Assembly: GCF_003949795.1 (NCBI RefSeq)
Contig: NZ_RPRY01000018.1
Location: 1-46,609 of the forward strand
Source of the DNA: Streptomyces sp. WAC06614
GTDB lineage: Bacteria; Actinomycetota; Actinomycetes; Streptomycetales; Streptomycetaceae
Direction of reading: 5' to 3'
DNA: 46,609 nt
This document shows, in pieces, positions 21,558 through 32,106 of the stretch. Position numbers and translations under genes: made by a program. Below the pieces are notes generated by a model, which saw only the letters and a list, made by a program, of their open reading frames with translations, searched no databases and had not been told where the DNA came from. The number at the start of each line of letters is the position of its first letter. Positions within the stretch are counted from its first letter, which is position 1.

Positions 21558-23156
21558 ATGGACCGCACCACCACCGCCGCGGCCGTGGCAGCCGTACTCG
21601 CCGTCGCCACCCTGGGCCTGGCCCCCCACCAGGCCCGGGCGGCGACGCCGCCGGCCGAGCAGACGGAGCAGGCCGGGCAGGCCGGGCAGGCCTCCGGCAT
21701 CACCTTCCACGACATCCCCGGCTCCGGCGGCATCACCCTCAAGGGCAACGTCTGGACCCCGGCCGGTGCCGCTCCCGGCCGGACCTACCCGCTGATCGTC
21801 CTGCCCACGAGCTGGGCGATGCCGCAGATCGAGTACGTCGCCCAGGCCAAGCAGCTCGCCGACTCCGGCTACGTCGTGGTCAGTTACACCTCGCGGGGGT
21901 TCTGGCTCTCCGGCGGGCAGATCGAGGTGGCCGGGCCCCCGGACGTCGCCGACGTCTCCGCCGTCATCGACTGGGCCCTGGCCCGGACCCCGGCCGACCC
22001 CGCCCGGATCGGCGTCGGCGGGGTCAGCTACGGCGCCGGGATCAGCCTCCAGGCGGCCGGGCAGGACCACCGGATCAAGGCCGTGGTCGCCCTGAGCGGC
22101 TGGGCGGACCTGATCGAGTCGATCTACTCCGGGCGCACCCAGCACCTCCAGGCCGCCGGCCTGCTCGGCGTCTCCGGCGCCCTGACCGGCCGGCCCGGCC
22201 CCGAACTCCGTCAGGTGCTGGGCGACTTCCTCGCCTCCCGGCTGGACAAGGAGGACGAGATGATCGCCTGGGGCCGGCTGCGCTCCCCGGCCGCGCAGGT
22301 CGACCGGATCAACGCGGGCGGCGCGGCCGTGATGCTCGGCAACGCCTGGGGCGACACCATCTTCCCGCCCAACCAGTACGCGGCCTTCTACGAGCGGCTG
22401 ACCGGCCCCAAGCGGCTGGAGTTCCGCCCCGGCGACCACGCCACCGCCGAGGGCCTGGGCCTCTTCGGCCTGCCCGACGACACCTGGACCAACGCCCGCC
22501 GCTGGTTCGACCACCACCTGGGGGGCGTGGCCAACGGCATCGACCGCGAGCAGCCGGTTCAGCTCAAGTCCCGCACCTCCGACGGCTACGAGGGCTACCC
22601 GGACTGGAAGTCGGTCGGCGCGGCCGGCACCGAGAAGCTGGCGCTGAACGACTCCGAGCACCTCTGGGCGAACGTCGACTCCGGCGCCAACGGCGGCGTC
22701 CTGCTGCTGTCCGCCGCCCTCGACCAGTTCGTCAAGGCCCCGCCGACCGCGTCCGTCCCGCTGCTGCCGCGGGCCTTCGCCGCCGTCTGGCAGTCCGAAC
22801 GGTACGACGCGGCGCGCCGGATCCGCGGCACGGTGACGCTGCACACCACCGTCACCCCCACCCACGGCGACGGCACCTTCGTCGCCTACCTCTACGACGT
22901 CGGCCCCCTCGGTATCGGCAAGCTGGTCAGCAACGCCCCGTACACCTTCCACGGCAAGGCCCCGGGGCAGGCCTTCGGGGTGGACCTGGAGCTGTTCTCC
23001 ACGGCGTACGACGTGCCGGCCGGACACCGGCTCGCCCTGGTGATCGACACCGTGGACCCCCTGTACATCGAGCACAACCCCACCGGCGCACAGCTGACCT
23101 TCTCCTCGCCGCGCGCCGATCCCTCGTACCTCTCGGTGCCGCTGCGCGAGCAGTGA
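21558..23156 (+). CDS. Secreted S15 (X-Pro dipeptidyl-peptidase) / CocE-type acyl hydrolase
   Basis: 532 aa. A Sec signal peptide is visible at 1-29 (cleavage near QARAA). The alpha/beta-hydrolase core at about 48-320 contains the nucleophile elbow GGVSYGAG with S157, an acid candidate in LGNAWGDTIFPP and the histidine in RPGDHATAEG. A C-terminal jelly-roll-like domain (about 395-525, GTVTLHTTVTPTHGDGTFVAYLYDV, FSTAYDVPAGHRLALVIDT) is typical of S15/CocE proteins. Expected to be extracellular and to act on peptides or esters; the exact substrate is not predictable. The ATG has GAGGAG upstream, and an operator-like dyad array precedes it. Confidence 0.9.
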   Translation: MDRTTTAAAVAAVLAVATLGLAPHQARAATPPAEQTEQAGQAGQASGITFHDIPGSGGITLKGNVWTPAGAAPGRTYPLIVLPTSWAMPQIEYVAQAKQLADSGYVVVSYTSRGFWLSGGQIEVAGPPDVADVSAVIDWALARTPADPARIGVGGVSYGAGISLQAAGQDHRIKAVVALSGWADLIESIYSGRTQHLQAAGLLGVSGALTGRPGPELRQVLGDFLASRLDKEDEMIAWGRLRSPAAQVDRINAGGAAVMLGNAWGDTIFPPNQYAAFYERLTGPKRLEFRPGDHATAEGLGLFGLPDDTWTNARRWFDHHLGGVANGIDREQPVQLKSRTSDGYEGYPDWKSVGAAGTEKLALNDSEHLWANVDSGANGGVLLLSAALDQFVKAPPTASVPLLPRAFAAVWQSERYDAARRIRGTVTLHTTVTPTHGDGTFVAYLYDVGPLGIGKLVSNAPYTFHGKAPGQAFGVDLELFSTAYDVPAGHRLALVIDTVDPLYIEHNPTGAQLTFSSPRADPSYLSVPLREQ

Positions 23157-23165
23157 TCTCCGGCT

Positions 23166-23211
23166 GCTGCCGGGTGGGGCCGCTCGGTGCGGCTACAGCT
23201 GTCCCGGCAGC
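23166..23211. terminator. Bidirectional terminator-like hairpins
   Basis: An inner GCCGC-TCGGT-GCGGC hairpin at 23179-23193 is nested in outer arms GCTGCCGGG (23166-23174) and CCCGGCAGC (23203-23211). It lies between the convergent hydrolase (stop 23156) and gluD-like permease; the outer 3' arm and the last inner base fall in the end of the permease gene. Confidence 0.5.
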
Positions 23212-24074
23212 ACCGTCCCGGGTTCGGCCGGGGCGACCTCCACCGCCCTGGTCTTCAGGCTGCGCCGTTCTCTGCGCGCCACCCAGGTCGCGAACCAGGA
23301 CAGCAGCATGCACATGCCGATGTAGATCGGCGCGATCACCATGACCACGGGGATGAAGGGCAGGTCGTAGTCGAGGTTCGAGGCGATCAGCTTGCCGGCG
23401 TGCAGGAACTCCTCGTAGGTGATCAGGAAGCCGAGCGAGGTGTCCTTGAGCGCCACCACGAGCTGGCTGATGATCGCCGGCAGCATCGCCCGGACCGCCT
23501 GCGGGGCCAGCACGAAGCTCATCACCTGGGTCTTGCGCATGCCGAGCGCGTACGCGGCCTCGCGCTGGCCCCGGTCCACGGCGTTGATGCCGGTGCGGAA
23601 GACCTCTGCCAGCACCGAGCCGTTGTACAGGGTCAGCCCCGCGACCAGGGCGGGCAGCGGCTGGACCTTCAGCGCCACGAAGATGAAGAAGATCATCACC
23701 AGCACCGGCATGGCACGGAAGAACTCCACGAACAGCGTGGCCAGCCAGCGCACCGGCCGGTGCACCGAGAGCCGCCCCGTGGCCAGCACCGCCCCGAGCA
23801 CCAGCGAGAGCACCGAGGCGTAGGCGAAGGCCTTGAGGGTGTTGCCCAGGCCGTGCAGCAGCAGCCGCTGGATGCCCTCGTAGGTGAACGGGTTCCACTT
23901 GGCGGCGGCGAACTGCCCGGTGTCGACGAGCAGGTAGACGATCCAGCCGGCCAGGGCCAGGACCAGCACGGTCGAGACGAGCCCGTAGAGCAGGTGGCGG
24001 CGGCGGGCCCGGGGCCCGGGGAGGTCGTAGAGCGCGGTCGACCGGAGGTCCCCGTGCAGGGAGTGGACGGTCAC
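23193..24074 (-). CDS. gluD: Glutamate-type ABC transporter permease (GluD-like)
   Basis: 293 aa. The GTG start at 24074 overlaps the gluC stop (GTGA). About five membrane segments after a 25-residue cytosolic N-terminus. The HisM/polar-amino-acid family loop is EVFRTGINAVDRGQREAAYALGMRKTQVMSFVLAPQAVRAMLPAI, the EAA-type contact site for the ATPase. With GluC it forms the transmembrane channel of a polar amino acid importer. Last gene of the gluABCD-ordered operon; the order A-B-C-D matches the glutamate systems of Corynebacterium and Streptomyces. Confidence 0.9.
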   Translation of the reverse strand: MTVHSLHGDLRSTALYDLPGPRARRRHLLYGLVSTVLVLALAGWIVYLLVDTGQFAAAKWNPFTYEGIQRLLLHGLGNTLKAFAYASVLSLVLGAVLATGRLSVHRPVRWLATLFVEFFRAMPVLVMIFFIFVALKVQPLPALVAGLTLYNGSVLAEVFRTGINAVDRGQREAAYALGMRKTQVMSFVLAPQAVRAMLPAIISQLVVALKDTSLGFLITYEEFLHAGKLIASNLDYDLPFIPVVMVIAPIYIGMCMLLSWFATWVARRERRSLKTRAVEVAPAEPGTVLPGQL

Positions 24075-24715
24075 CGGGCGACTCCGTAGCGCTTCTCCAG
24101 CACGTTGAACAGCGCGCTGATGGACAGGGTGATGATCAGGTAGCCCACCGCGATCCAGACGAAGGTCCAGACGATGTTGTAGCCCAGCTCGTTGAGGGTC
24201 TTGTAGGTGCCCAGCAGCTCGGTGACGCTGAAGGCGCCCGCGATGGCGGAGTTCTTGGCGAGCGCGATCAGGGTCGAGCCGATCGGCGGGATGACCGAGC
24301 GGAAGGCCTGCGGGAGCACCACGTCGCCCAGGGTCTGGGTGAAGGACAGCCCCAGCGACCGGGCCGCCTCGCCCTGCCCCTTGGGCACGGTGTTGATGCC
24401 CGCGCGCAGCGCCTCGCAGATGAAGGCCGAGGTGTAGCAGCCCAGGGCCAGCACGGCGAACAGCTCGAAGGGCAGGACCAGGCCGAAGCGGGGCAGGCCC
24501 AGCACGACCGCGAAGAACAGCAGGGTCAGCGGGGTGTTGCGCAGCACGGTCACCCAGACGGTGCCGAGGACCCGCAGGGAGCCGATGGGGGCGACCCGGA
24601 AGGAGGCCATGACGAAGCCCAGGACGAGGGCGAGCAGGGAGGCGTACACGGTCAGTTCGACCGTGCCGAGGAAGCCCTGCCAGTACAGCGGGAAGTTCTC
24701 GGTCAGGACGTACAT
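24071..24715 (-). CDS. gluC: Glutamate-type ABC transporter permease (GluC-like)
   Basis: 214 aa from the ATG at 24715 (MYVLTENFPLYWQGFLGTVELTVYAS), the classical start of GluC-like permeases. The upstream open frame belongs to noise over gluB. About five membrane segments and the EAA loop EALRAGINTVPKGQGEAARSLGLSFTQTLGDVVLPQAFR are seen. The gene begins 17 bp after the gluB stop and overlaps gluD by 4 nt. Confidence 0.9.
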   Translation of the reverse strand: MYVLTENFPLYWQGFLGTVELTVYASLLALVLGFVMASFRVAPIGSLRVLGTVWVTVLRNTPLTLLFFAVVLGLPRFGLVLPFELFAVLALGCYTSAFICEALRAGINTVPKGQGEAARSLGLSFTQTLGDVVLPQAFRSVIPPIGSTLIALAKNSAIAGAFSVTELLGTYKTLNELGYNIVWTFVWIAVGYLIITLSISALFNVLEKRYGVAR

Positions 24716-24732
24716 GCGGGTACGGGCTCCCC

Positions 24733-25659
24733 TCAGCTCGCCGGGTAGCGGTCGATGGCGGGCGGTTGCGGGGCCGGGTTGCCGGACAGCCCGAGCGTGG
24801 CGTCGTAGGCCTTCTTCCAGTCGCCGTTCTTCTCGTGCGCGGCGAGGGCGTCGTCGAGGGCGAGGCGCAGGGCGGTGTCCCCGCGGGGCACGCCGATGCC
24901 GTAGGGCTCGGTGGAGAAGGGCTTGCCCACCACCTTGAGCGCGTCGGGCACCTTGGCGGCGTAGCCGAGGAGGATGGTGTCGTCGGTGGTGACGGCGTCG
25001 ACCTGGTACGTGAGCAGGTTGTCCACGCACACGCTGTAGGTGTCGTAGGAGACCAGCACCGCCTCCGGGTGCTCCTGCTGCATCCGCTGGTACGGGGTGG
25101 AGCCGGTGGCCGAGCAGACCTTCTTGCCCTTGAGGTCCTCGGGGCCCTTGATGTCCTTCTCGTCCTTGCGGACCAGCAGGGACTGGCCGGCCAGGTAGTA
25201 GGGACCGGCGAAGCCGACCTGCTTCTTGCGCTTGTCGTTGATGGTGTAGGTGCCGACGTAGTAGTCGATCTGGCCGTTCTGCAGGGCCGTCTCGCGGTTG
25301 GCGGAGGCGATCGTGCGGAACTCGACCTGGGTGGCGGGGTCGAAGCCGAGGGAGGCCGCCAGCATCTTGGCGATCTCGATGTCGAAGCCGGAGTAGCGGC
25401 CGGAGGCCGGGTCCTTCTCCCCGAGATAGGGCTGGTCCTCCTTGACCCCGATGATCAGCCGGCCGCGCTTCCTCGCCCGCTCCCAGGTGGGCGAGTCGGG
25501 CAGGGTGAAGCCGGTGGCGACGTGGTACGTCGGCAGGTCCTCGGGCTGGGGGCCCTTGACCGGCGGGCTGCCGGGCTTGCCGCAGCCGGCCACGGCCAGG
25601 CCCAGGAGCAGCAGCAGGACGAGCGCGAGGATGCGGCGGACGCCGCGGAGGTGGTGCAT
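24733..25659 (-). CDS. gluB: Glutamate-type ABC transporter substrate-binding lipoprotein (GluB-like)
   Basis: 308 aa. Signal peptide MHHLRGVRRILALVLLLLLG with lipobox LAVAGC (Cys at about 26), then a family-3 solute-binding fold: RLIIGVKEDQPYLGEKD, YSGFDIEIAKMLAASLGF, NGQIDYYVGTYTINDKR, VCSATGSTPYQRM and AVTTDDTILLGYAAK. The ATG at 25659 is chosen for the signal peptide; GAGGGG lies upstream. It captures substrate outside the membrane for the GluC/GluD channel; specificity for glutamate is from operon resemblance. Confidence 0.9.
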   Translation of the reverse strand: MHHLRGVRRILALVLLLLLGLAVAGCGKPGSPPVKGPQPEDLPTYHVATGFTLPDSPTWERARKRGRLIIGVKEDQPYLGEKDPASGRYSGFDIEIAKMLAASLGFDPATQVEFRTIASANRETALQNGQIDYYVGTYTINDKRKKQVGFAGPYYLAGQSLLVRKDEKDIKGPEDLKGKKVCSATGSTPYQRMQQEHPEAVLVSYDTYSVCVDNLLTYQVDAVTTDDTILLGYAAKVPDALKVVGKPFSTEPYGIGVPRGDTALRLALDDALAAHEKNGDWKKAYDATLGLSGNPAPQPPAIDRYPAS

Positions 25660-25673
25660 GGCGCGGCGCCCCT

Positions 25674-26417
<744 letters not shown>

Positions 26418-26437
26418 ACGCTGCCCCACTTGTAGCT

Positions 26438-26491
26438 CGTGTCGAGTCAGCGCAAACTATCCAGCCCGGAAGGGCACTTCACCTCGACACG
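26438..26491 (-). promoter_or_regulatory. gluABCD promoter bracketed by a 9-bp inverted repeat
   Basis: CGTGTCGAG at 26438-26446 and CTCGACACG at 26483-26491 are perfect inverted copies separated by 36 bp. Between them on the minus strand lie TGAAGT (26481-26476), a 16-bp spacer and TAGTTT (26459-26454), a plausible -35/-10 pair. The downstream copy sits in the expected leader about 20 bp before the gluA ATG. This layout suggests a repressor binding both sides of the promoter. Confidence 0.5.
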
Positions 26492-26513
26492 CCTAAAAGG
26501 GACATAAAGACGA

Positions 26514-26954
26514 TCAGCCCTCGGACGCCTCGGCATAGGCCTGGGAGAGCTCGGGGGACCCGGTCATCGCCCAGGACACCCCCGACTCCACCACGTTCAG
26601 CTCGCGGCCCGACGCCAGGACGATCACCGGCTGACCGTTGGGCCAGACCTGCCAGTGGGCACCCGGCACGGTCCGGACCACCACCGTGCCCAGGTAGAAA
26701 CCGGCGTCGTTGCCCAGCCAGGGCGCCGCCTCCGGGTCCCGGCGCCAACGCGGCATGAGCTGGTCCAGGGCCTCCAACGAGGCCGGGGTCCCGTCGAGTT
26801 CCAGCCCGGCCGCGCGGGCCTGGACCCGTAGCATCTCGCACTCCGCGAACATCTCCGCGACGCCCTCGGGATCGTCCGCCAGCGCGGCGGCCAGCGCCGC
26901 GCCCTGTCCTGTCTCGTGCCGGTGCAGCCAGTTGTCCAGGAAGGGGATGTTCAT
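26514..26954 (-). CDS. DUF6278-like conserved actinobacterial protein
   Basis: 146 aa from the ATG at 26954 (MNIPFLDNWLHRHETGQGAALAAALADDP). Small soluble acidic protein, no signal or membrane segment, with conserved-looking WLGNDAGFYLGTVVV, HWQVWPNGQPVIVLASGRELNVV and C-terminal SWAMTGSPELSQAYA. It resembles proteins I associate with DUF6278 in Streptomyces; the assignment is from memory of pattern. Function unknown. It begins 16 bp after the exonuclease III stop and is probably cotranscribed with it. Confidence 0.75.
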   Translation of the reverse strand: MNIPFLDNWLHRHETGQGAALAAALADDPEGVAEMFAECEMLRVQARAAGLELDGTPASLEALDQLMPRWRRDPEAAPWLGNDAGFYLGTVVVRTVPGAHWQVWPNGQPVIVLASGRELNVVESGVSWAMTGSPELSQAYAEASEG

Positions 26955-26970
26955 ACCGTCCAGCGTGGCA

Positions 26971-27750
26971 TCACACGTCCAGATCGACAACGACCGGCGC
27001 GTGGTCGGAGGCCCCCTTGCCCTTGCGCTCCTCCCGGTCGACGTACGCGTCCTTGACCGCGGCGGCGAACGCCTGGTTGCCGTACACCAGGTCGATGCGC
27101 ATGCCCCGGTTCTTGGGGAAGGCGAGCTGGCGGTAGTCCCAGTACGTGTACGGGCGGTCGTACTTCAGCGGGCGGGGCACCACGTCCTGGAGGCCGGCGG
27201 CGCGCAGGGCCTCCAGCGCGGCCCGCTCGGCCGGGGTGACATGGGTCAGGCCGGCGAACACGGCCGGGTCGAACACGTCCTCGTCGGTGGGGGCCACGTT
27301 GTAGTCACCGAGCACCGCGAAGGGCCGCTCCCCCGCCGCGTCCTCGGCGACGGCCGCGGTCAGCGCCTTGAACCAGTCCAGCTTGTAGCCGTAGTGATCG
27401 TGCTCGACCTCGCGGCCGTTGGGCACGTAGACCGACCACAGGCGCACCCCGCCACAGGTGGCCGAGATCGCGCGGGGCTCCTGCACGCCCTCGTAGTCGG
27501 GCCCGCCGGGCAGGCCCGTGACCACGTCCTCCAGGCCGACCCGGGACAGCAGGGCCACGCCGTTCCACCGGCCGGTGGCATTGACCGCGGCCTCGTAGCC
27601 CAGCTCGCGCAGCGCGTCGTGGGGGAACTGCTCGGCGGAGCACTTGGTCTCCTGCATGCACAGGACGTCCGTGCCGGAGGACTCCAGCCAGGTGAGCAGA
27701 CGGGGCAGCCGGGCGGTGATGGAGTTGACGTTGAACGTGGCGATACGCAT
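26971..27750 (-). CDS. xthA: Exodeoxyribonuclease III (AP endonuclease)
   Basis: 259 aa, the normal length of the ExoIII/XthA family (EEP superfamily), acting in base-excision repair. Catalytic residues: N7 in TFNVNSI, E34 in MQETKCS, D149 and N151 in LGDYNVAPTD, and D249/H250 in GASDHAPV. The ATG at 27750 gives the canonical MRIATFNVNS start and has GGAGG immediately upstream (short spacer); the eight residues further upstream are not conserved-looking. Confidence 0.95.
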   Translation of the reverse strand: MRIATFNVNSITARLPRLLTWLESSGTDVLCMQETKCSAEQFPHDALRELGYEAAVNATGRWNGVALLSRVGLEDVVTGLPGGPDYEGVQEPRAISATCGGVRLWSVYVPNGREVEHDHYGYKLDWFKALTAAVAEDAAGERPFAVLGDYNVAPTDEDVFDPAVFAGLTHVTPAERAALEALRAAGLQDVVPRPLKYDRPYTYWDYRQLAFPKNRGMRIDLVYGNQAFAAAVKDAYVDREERKGKGASDHAPVVVDLDV

Positions 27751-27819
27751 GTCCTCCAACCTACCGCCCGGCACCGACAGCCGCGGCGCCCCGCGGCCGG
27801 ACGCCGCTGGCCGGTGGCG

Positions 27820-28452
27820 TCAGACGTCGGCGGCCTCCCCCGCGGCCAGCCGGGCGTGCGGGGCCCCGCCCAGCAGCTCCAGGGAGTGGTCGTAGATCGG
27901 CCGGGCGATGTCGGCGAGGTAGGCGTCGTGGATGTCGATCGCACGGGCCGGCTTGACCTCGCGGACGTAGTCGATCACCTCGCCGACCTTGCTCCACGGC
28001 GCGTGCACGGGGAGCATCAGCGTCTCCACCGGTGCGTCCGGCACGGTCAGCGCGTCCCCGGGGTGGAAGAGGGAACGCTCGACCAGGAAGCCGACGTTGG
28101 TCACGCGCGGCATGTCGGGGTGGATCACCGCGTGCAGCTCGCCGTGCACCTGCACCTCGAAGCCGGCGGCGGTGAAGGCGTCACCGTGGCCGACGGTGTG
28201 CACCCGGCCCGGGTAGGCGGCGGAGAGCCGGTCCGCGACGCTGCGCAGGGTCCACAGCCCGGCGGCCGGGTTCGCGTCGAGGGCGGCCCGCAGCCGGCCC
28301 TCGTCGAAGTGGTCGGGGTGCTCGTGGGTGACCAGCAGGACGTCCGCGCCGAGACCGGCGTCCGGCTCGCTGAACACGCCGGGGTCGACGACGAGGACGC
28401 GCCCGTCCTTCTCCAGCTGGACACAGGAGTGGAGCCGCTTGGTGAGCTTCAT
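27820..28452 (-). CDS. MBL-fold metallo-hydrolase
   Basis: 210 aa UlaG-like or RNase Z-like metallo-beta-lactamase fold. Metal ligands H43, H45, D47, H48 in VTHEHPDHFDEG, with later H in VHGELHAVI and D in FHPGDAL, and a further H near HAPWSK and DIHDAY. The N-terminus MKLTKRLHSCVQLEKDGRVLVVDPG is typical of short actinobacterial MBL proteins. Only a weak Shine-Dalgarno is present; TAGCCT lies six bases before the ATG, so a leaderless transcript is possible, although the upstream gene ends just 9 bp away. Substrate unknown. Confidence 0.9.
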   Translation of the reverse strand: MKLTKRLHSCVQLEKDGRVLVVDPGVFSEPDAGLGADVLLVTHEHPDHFDEGRLRAALDANPAAGLWTLRSVADRLSAAYPGRVHTVGHGDAFTAAGFEVQVHGELHAVIHPDMPRVTNVGFLVERSLFHPGDALTVPDAPVETLMLPVHAPWSKVGEVIDYVREVKPARAIDIHDAYLADIARPIYDHSLELLGGAPHARLAAGEAADV

Positions 28453-28461
28453 GATCCAAGG

Positions 28462-29052
28462 CTACGGCGTGGCCGTGGACACCACGTAGACCTTCGGGTG
28501 CTCGGGATCGCTGAGGTCCACCGTGATGTCCTGGGCGGGCCGGGGGTCGGGCTGGTCGTGCGTGGTGCCGTACCAGGCGTTCTTGGTGTCCCAGTGCCAG
28601 CCGGCCACCTCGGTGTCCCGGGGGCTGACGGTGACCCCGCGGGTCAGGTCGTCGCGGGCGACGCCGTAGGAGGCGAGGAAGGCGTCGAGGTCCGCCGGGG
28701 TCACGGCGAACTGCACGTAGAGCCGGCTGGTGTGCCAGTTGTTGGTCTCCAGGTACCCCACCCGCCAGGCCTTGTCCGGGATCGGCACCTCGTAGATGCT
28801 GCGCTGCACCCGCGAGGGCCAGCCGGGCCGGACGTGCGTGGCCCCCACCTTGGCCGCCTTGTCGCGCCCGCTCTCCCGGCTCTGCTGGGCGGAGACGAAG
28901 AGGTAGCCGGCCGGTACGCCGATCAGCAGCACGATGATGATCGCGGTCAGCCAGCGGCGCCGGACGACGTGCCGGCGGTCCTCGGGGGGCGGGCCGGCGC
29001 TGTCGCCGTCGGAGGCGGACGCCTGGCGGGGCAGGGTGGGGGGCGGGTTCAC
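28462..29052 (-). CDS. Membrane-anchored hypothetical protein of the sugar-transport operon
   Basis: 196 aa from the GTG at 29052, which overlaps the ROK kinase stop (GTGA). Pro-rich cytosolic N-terminus, one membrane segment at about residues 35-53 (WLTAIIIVLLIGVPAGYLFV), then an extracytoplasmic domain of about 140 residues with SRVQRSIYEVPIPDKAWRVGYLETNNWHTSR, LYVQFAVTPADLDAFLASYGV and the end DLSDPEHPKVYVV. I recognise no characterised family. It is the fifth coupled gene of the CUT2-type importer operon, so an accessory role at the membrane is possible. Confidence 0.8.
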   Translation of the reverse strand: MNPPPTLPRQASASDGDSAGPPPEDRRHVVRRRWLTAIIIVLLIGVPAGYLFVSAQQSRESGRDKAAKVGATHVRPGWPSRVQRSIYEVPIPDKAWRVGYLETNNWHTSRLYVQFAVTPADLDAFLASYGVARDDLTRGVTVSPRDTEVAGWHWDTKNAWYGTTHDQPDPRPAQDITVDLSDPEHPKVYVVSTATP

Positions 29053-30211
29053 TGCGGTTCCTGGTCCTCGGGGCGGCCGGGGATGTCGCGCCGGCCCAGT
29101 TGAGCGTACCGCTCGTACCGCTCGACGCGCCGCCGCTTGGCCCGCCGGAAGCGCCGGGCGACCAGCCGCGCCAGGTCCGCGGCGCCGACCATGCCCGCCT
29201 CGGGGCCCAGCTGCGCCTTGGCGATCCGGGCCTCGGGGCGGTAGCCGCGGCCGGTGAGATGGCGGCGGAAGGCGTCCCGGGCCGGGCCGATCAGGAGGTC
29301 GTCGGCGGCGCTGACGCCGCCGCCGATGACGAAGCAGGACGGGTCGAGGGCGGCGGCCAGGTTGGCGATGCCGACGCCCAGCCACTGACCGATGTCCTCC
29401 AGCAGCTCCACGCACATGGCGTCGCCCTCACGGGCCAGCTCGGTGATCAGCGGCCCGGTGATCTCCGGGATGGTGCCGCCGACCCGGGCGAGAATGTTGT
29501 GGGCGACCGGCGAGTCCGCCAGCGCCAGCTCCTTGGCCTCGCGGACCAGGGCGTTGCCGGAGCTGTACTGCTCCCAGCAGCCGCGGTTGCCGCAGGGGCA
29601 GCGGTGTCCGCCGGGGACCACCTGCATGTGGCCGAACTCCCCGGCGACGCCGAACCGGCCCCGCTTGACCTGGCCGTCCTCCAGGATGGCCCCGCCGATG
29701 CCGGTACCCAGGGTGATCATGACCAGGTGGTCCTCGCCCCGGCCGGCGCCGAAGCGCCACTCGGCCCAGGCGGCGGTGTTGGCATCGTTGTCCACCATGA
29801 CCGGGACCGCGAGCCGGGACTGCAGGGCGTCGCGCAGCGGCTCGTCGCGCCAGGCCAGGTGGGGGGCGAAGAGCACCCGGGAGCGGTCGGCGTCGACCCA
29901 GCCGGCCGCGCCGATGCCCACGGCGTGGACGTCGTGCCGGTCGGAGAGGTCGAGGACCAGCTCGACGATGGTGTCCTCGACCACCTTCGGGCTCTTGGAC
30001 TTGTCCGGGGTCTCGGTGCGCAGCTTCTCCAGGATGACCCCGTCGGCGTCGACCACGCCGGCCATCACCTTGGTGCCGCCGATGTCGATGCCGACGGTCG
30101 GGACCCGCGGGGCCGTCAGGTGCGAGCGGCGCTCACGGGTCCCGATGGTCGTCCGCAGGACGGTGCCGCGCGCCGAGCCCCGGCGGGCGAGCGTGAAGTC
30201 CCGGTACGTGC

Positions 30212-30215
<4 letters not shown>
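29049..30215 (-). CDS. ROK-family sugar kinase (glucokinase-like)
   Basis: 388 aa. The phosphate-1 motif GIDIGGTK lies at 42-49. Also seen are [28 protein letters not shown], catalytic [20 protein letters not shown], and the ROK zinc site [14 protein letters not shown]. It is about 70 residues longer than typical streptomycete GlkA: a basic N-terminal extension of about 40 residues and an Arg-rich tail of about 35. Its ATG overlaps the ATPase stop (ATGA), so it is a dedicated kinase for the imported sugar rather than the housekeeping glucokinase; that is inferred from context. Confidence 0.92.
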
Positions 30216-31068
<853 letters not shown>

Positions 31069-31072
<4 letters not shown>

Positions 31073-32106
31073 CGGGTCTCCTCCGCCCGCCTGCGCACCC
31101 ATGCGTTGAGCAGGGTGGCCAGCAGCAGCATCGCGCCGAGGAAGAACTTGAACCAGTCCGGGTTCCACTGGGCGTACACGATGCCGTTGCTGGTCATGCC
31201 GAAGATGAAGGCGCCCACGGCGGAGCCGATCGCGGAGCCGTAGCCGCCGGTCATCAGACAGCCGCCGATGACGGCCGCGATGATGTAGAGGAACTCGTTG
31301 CCGACGCCTTCGCCCGACTGGACGACGTCGTAGCTGAACAGGATGTGCTGGCCGGAGATCCAGGCGCACAGGCCGACGCCCATGTAGAGGCCGATCCGGG
31401 TCTTGACCACGGGGACGCCGACCGCGCGGGCCGCGGCGTCGTTGCCGCCCACGGCGAAGATCCAGTTGCCGGCGCGGGTGCGCAGCAGGATCCAGGTGGC
31501 GACGGCGACCAGGGCCAGCCACCACAGGACGGTGACCTTCAGGGTGACCCCGCCGACGTCCCACTGGGAGGCGAACACGGCCCGGGCCGAGGAGAAGCCC
31601 TCCATGTCGCCGATGGACTTGGTGGAGACCCCGCCGCTGATCAGCTTGGTGAAGCCGAGGTTCAGGCCGGTCAGCATCAGGAAGGTGCCGAGGGTGATGA
31701 TGAAGCTGGGCAGCTTGGTGCGGGTGAGCATGAACCCGTTGAAGAAGCCCAGGCCGAGGGTGACCAGCAGGGAGACGGCGACGCCGACCCAGACGTTGGC
31801 GGTGAGCTGGTAGCTGAACATCGAGCTGAACAGCGCCGAGGTGGTGACCATCACCCCCGCCGAGAGGTCGAACTCGCCGCCGATCATCAGCAGCGCCACC
31901 GGGACGGCCATGATCCCGATGGTGGAGGCGGAGTAGAGGATGGTGCTCAGGCTCGCGGCCCGCAGGAAGCTGTCGGCGGCGAAGGAGAAGAACACGAAGA
32001 CGGCCACGGCGCCCACGACGGCCCCGAGCTCCGGCCGGCCGAGCAGGCGGCGCACCAGATGGGTGGGGGCGAGGCGTTCGTCGGCCGGTACGCCGGCCGC
32101 GGTCAC
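31069..32106 (-). CDS. CUT2-type sugar ABC transporter permease
   Basis: 345 aa RbsC/XylH-like permease with about 9-10 membrane segments. It contains the family signatures [51 protein letters not shown] and [22 protein letters not shown]. The GTG at 32106 overlaps the binding-protein stop (GTGA). Family members transport pentoses, hexoses or inositol; the substrate here is not determined. Confidence 0.93.
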
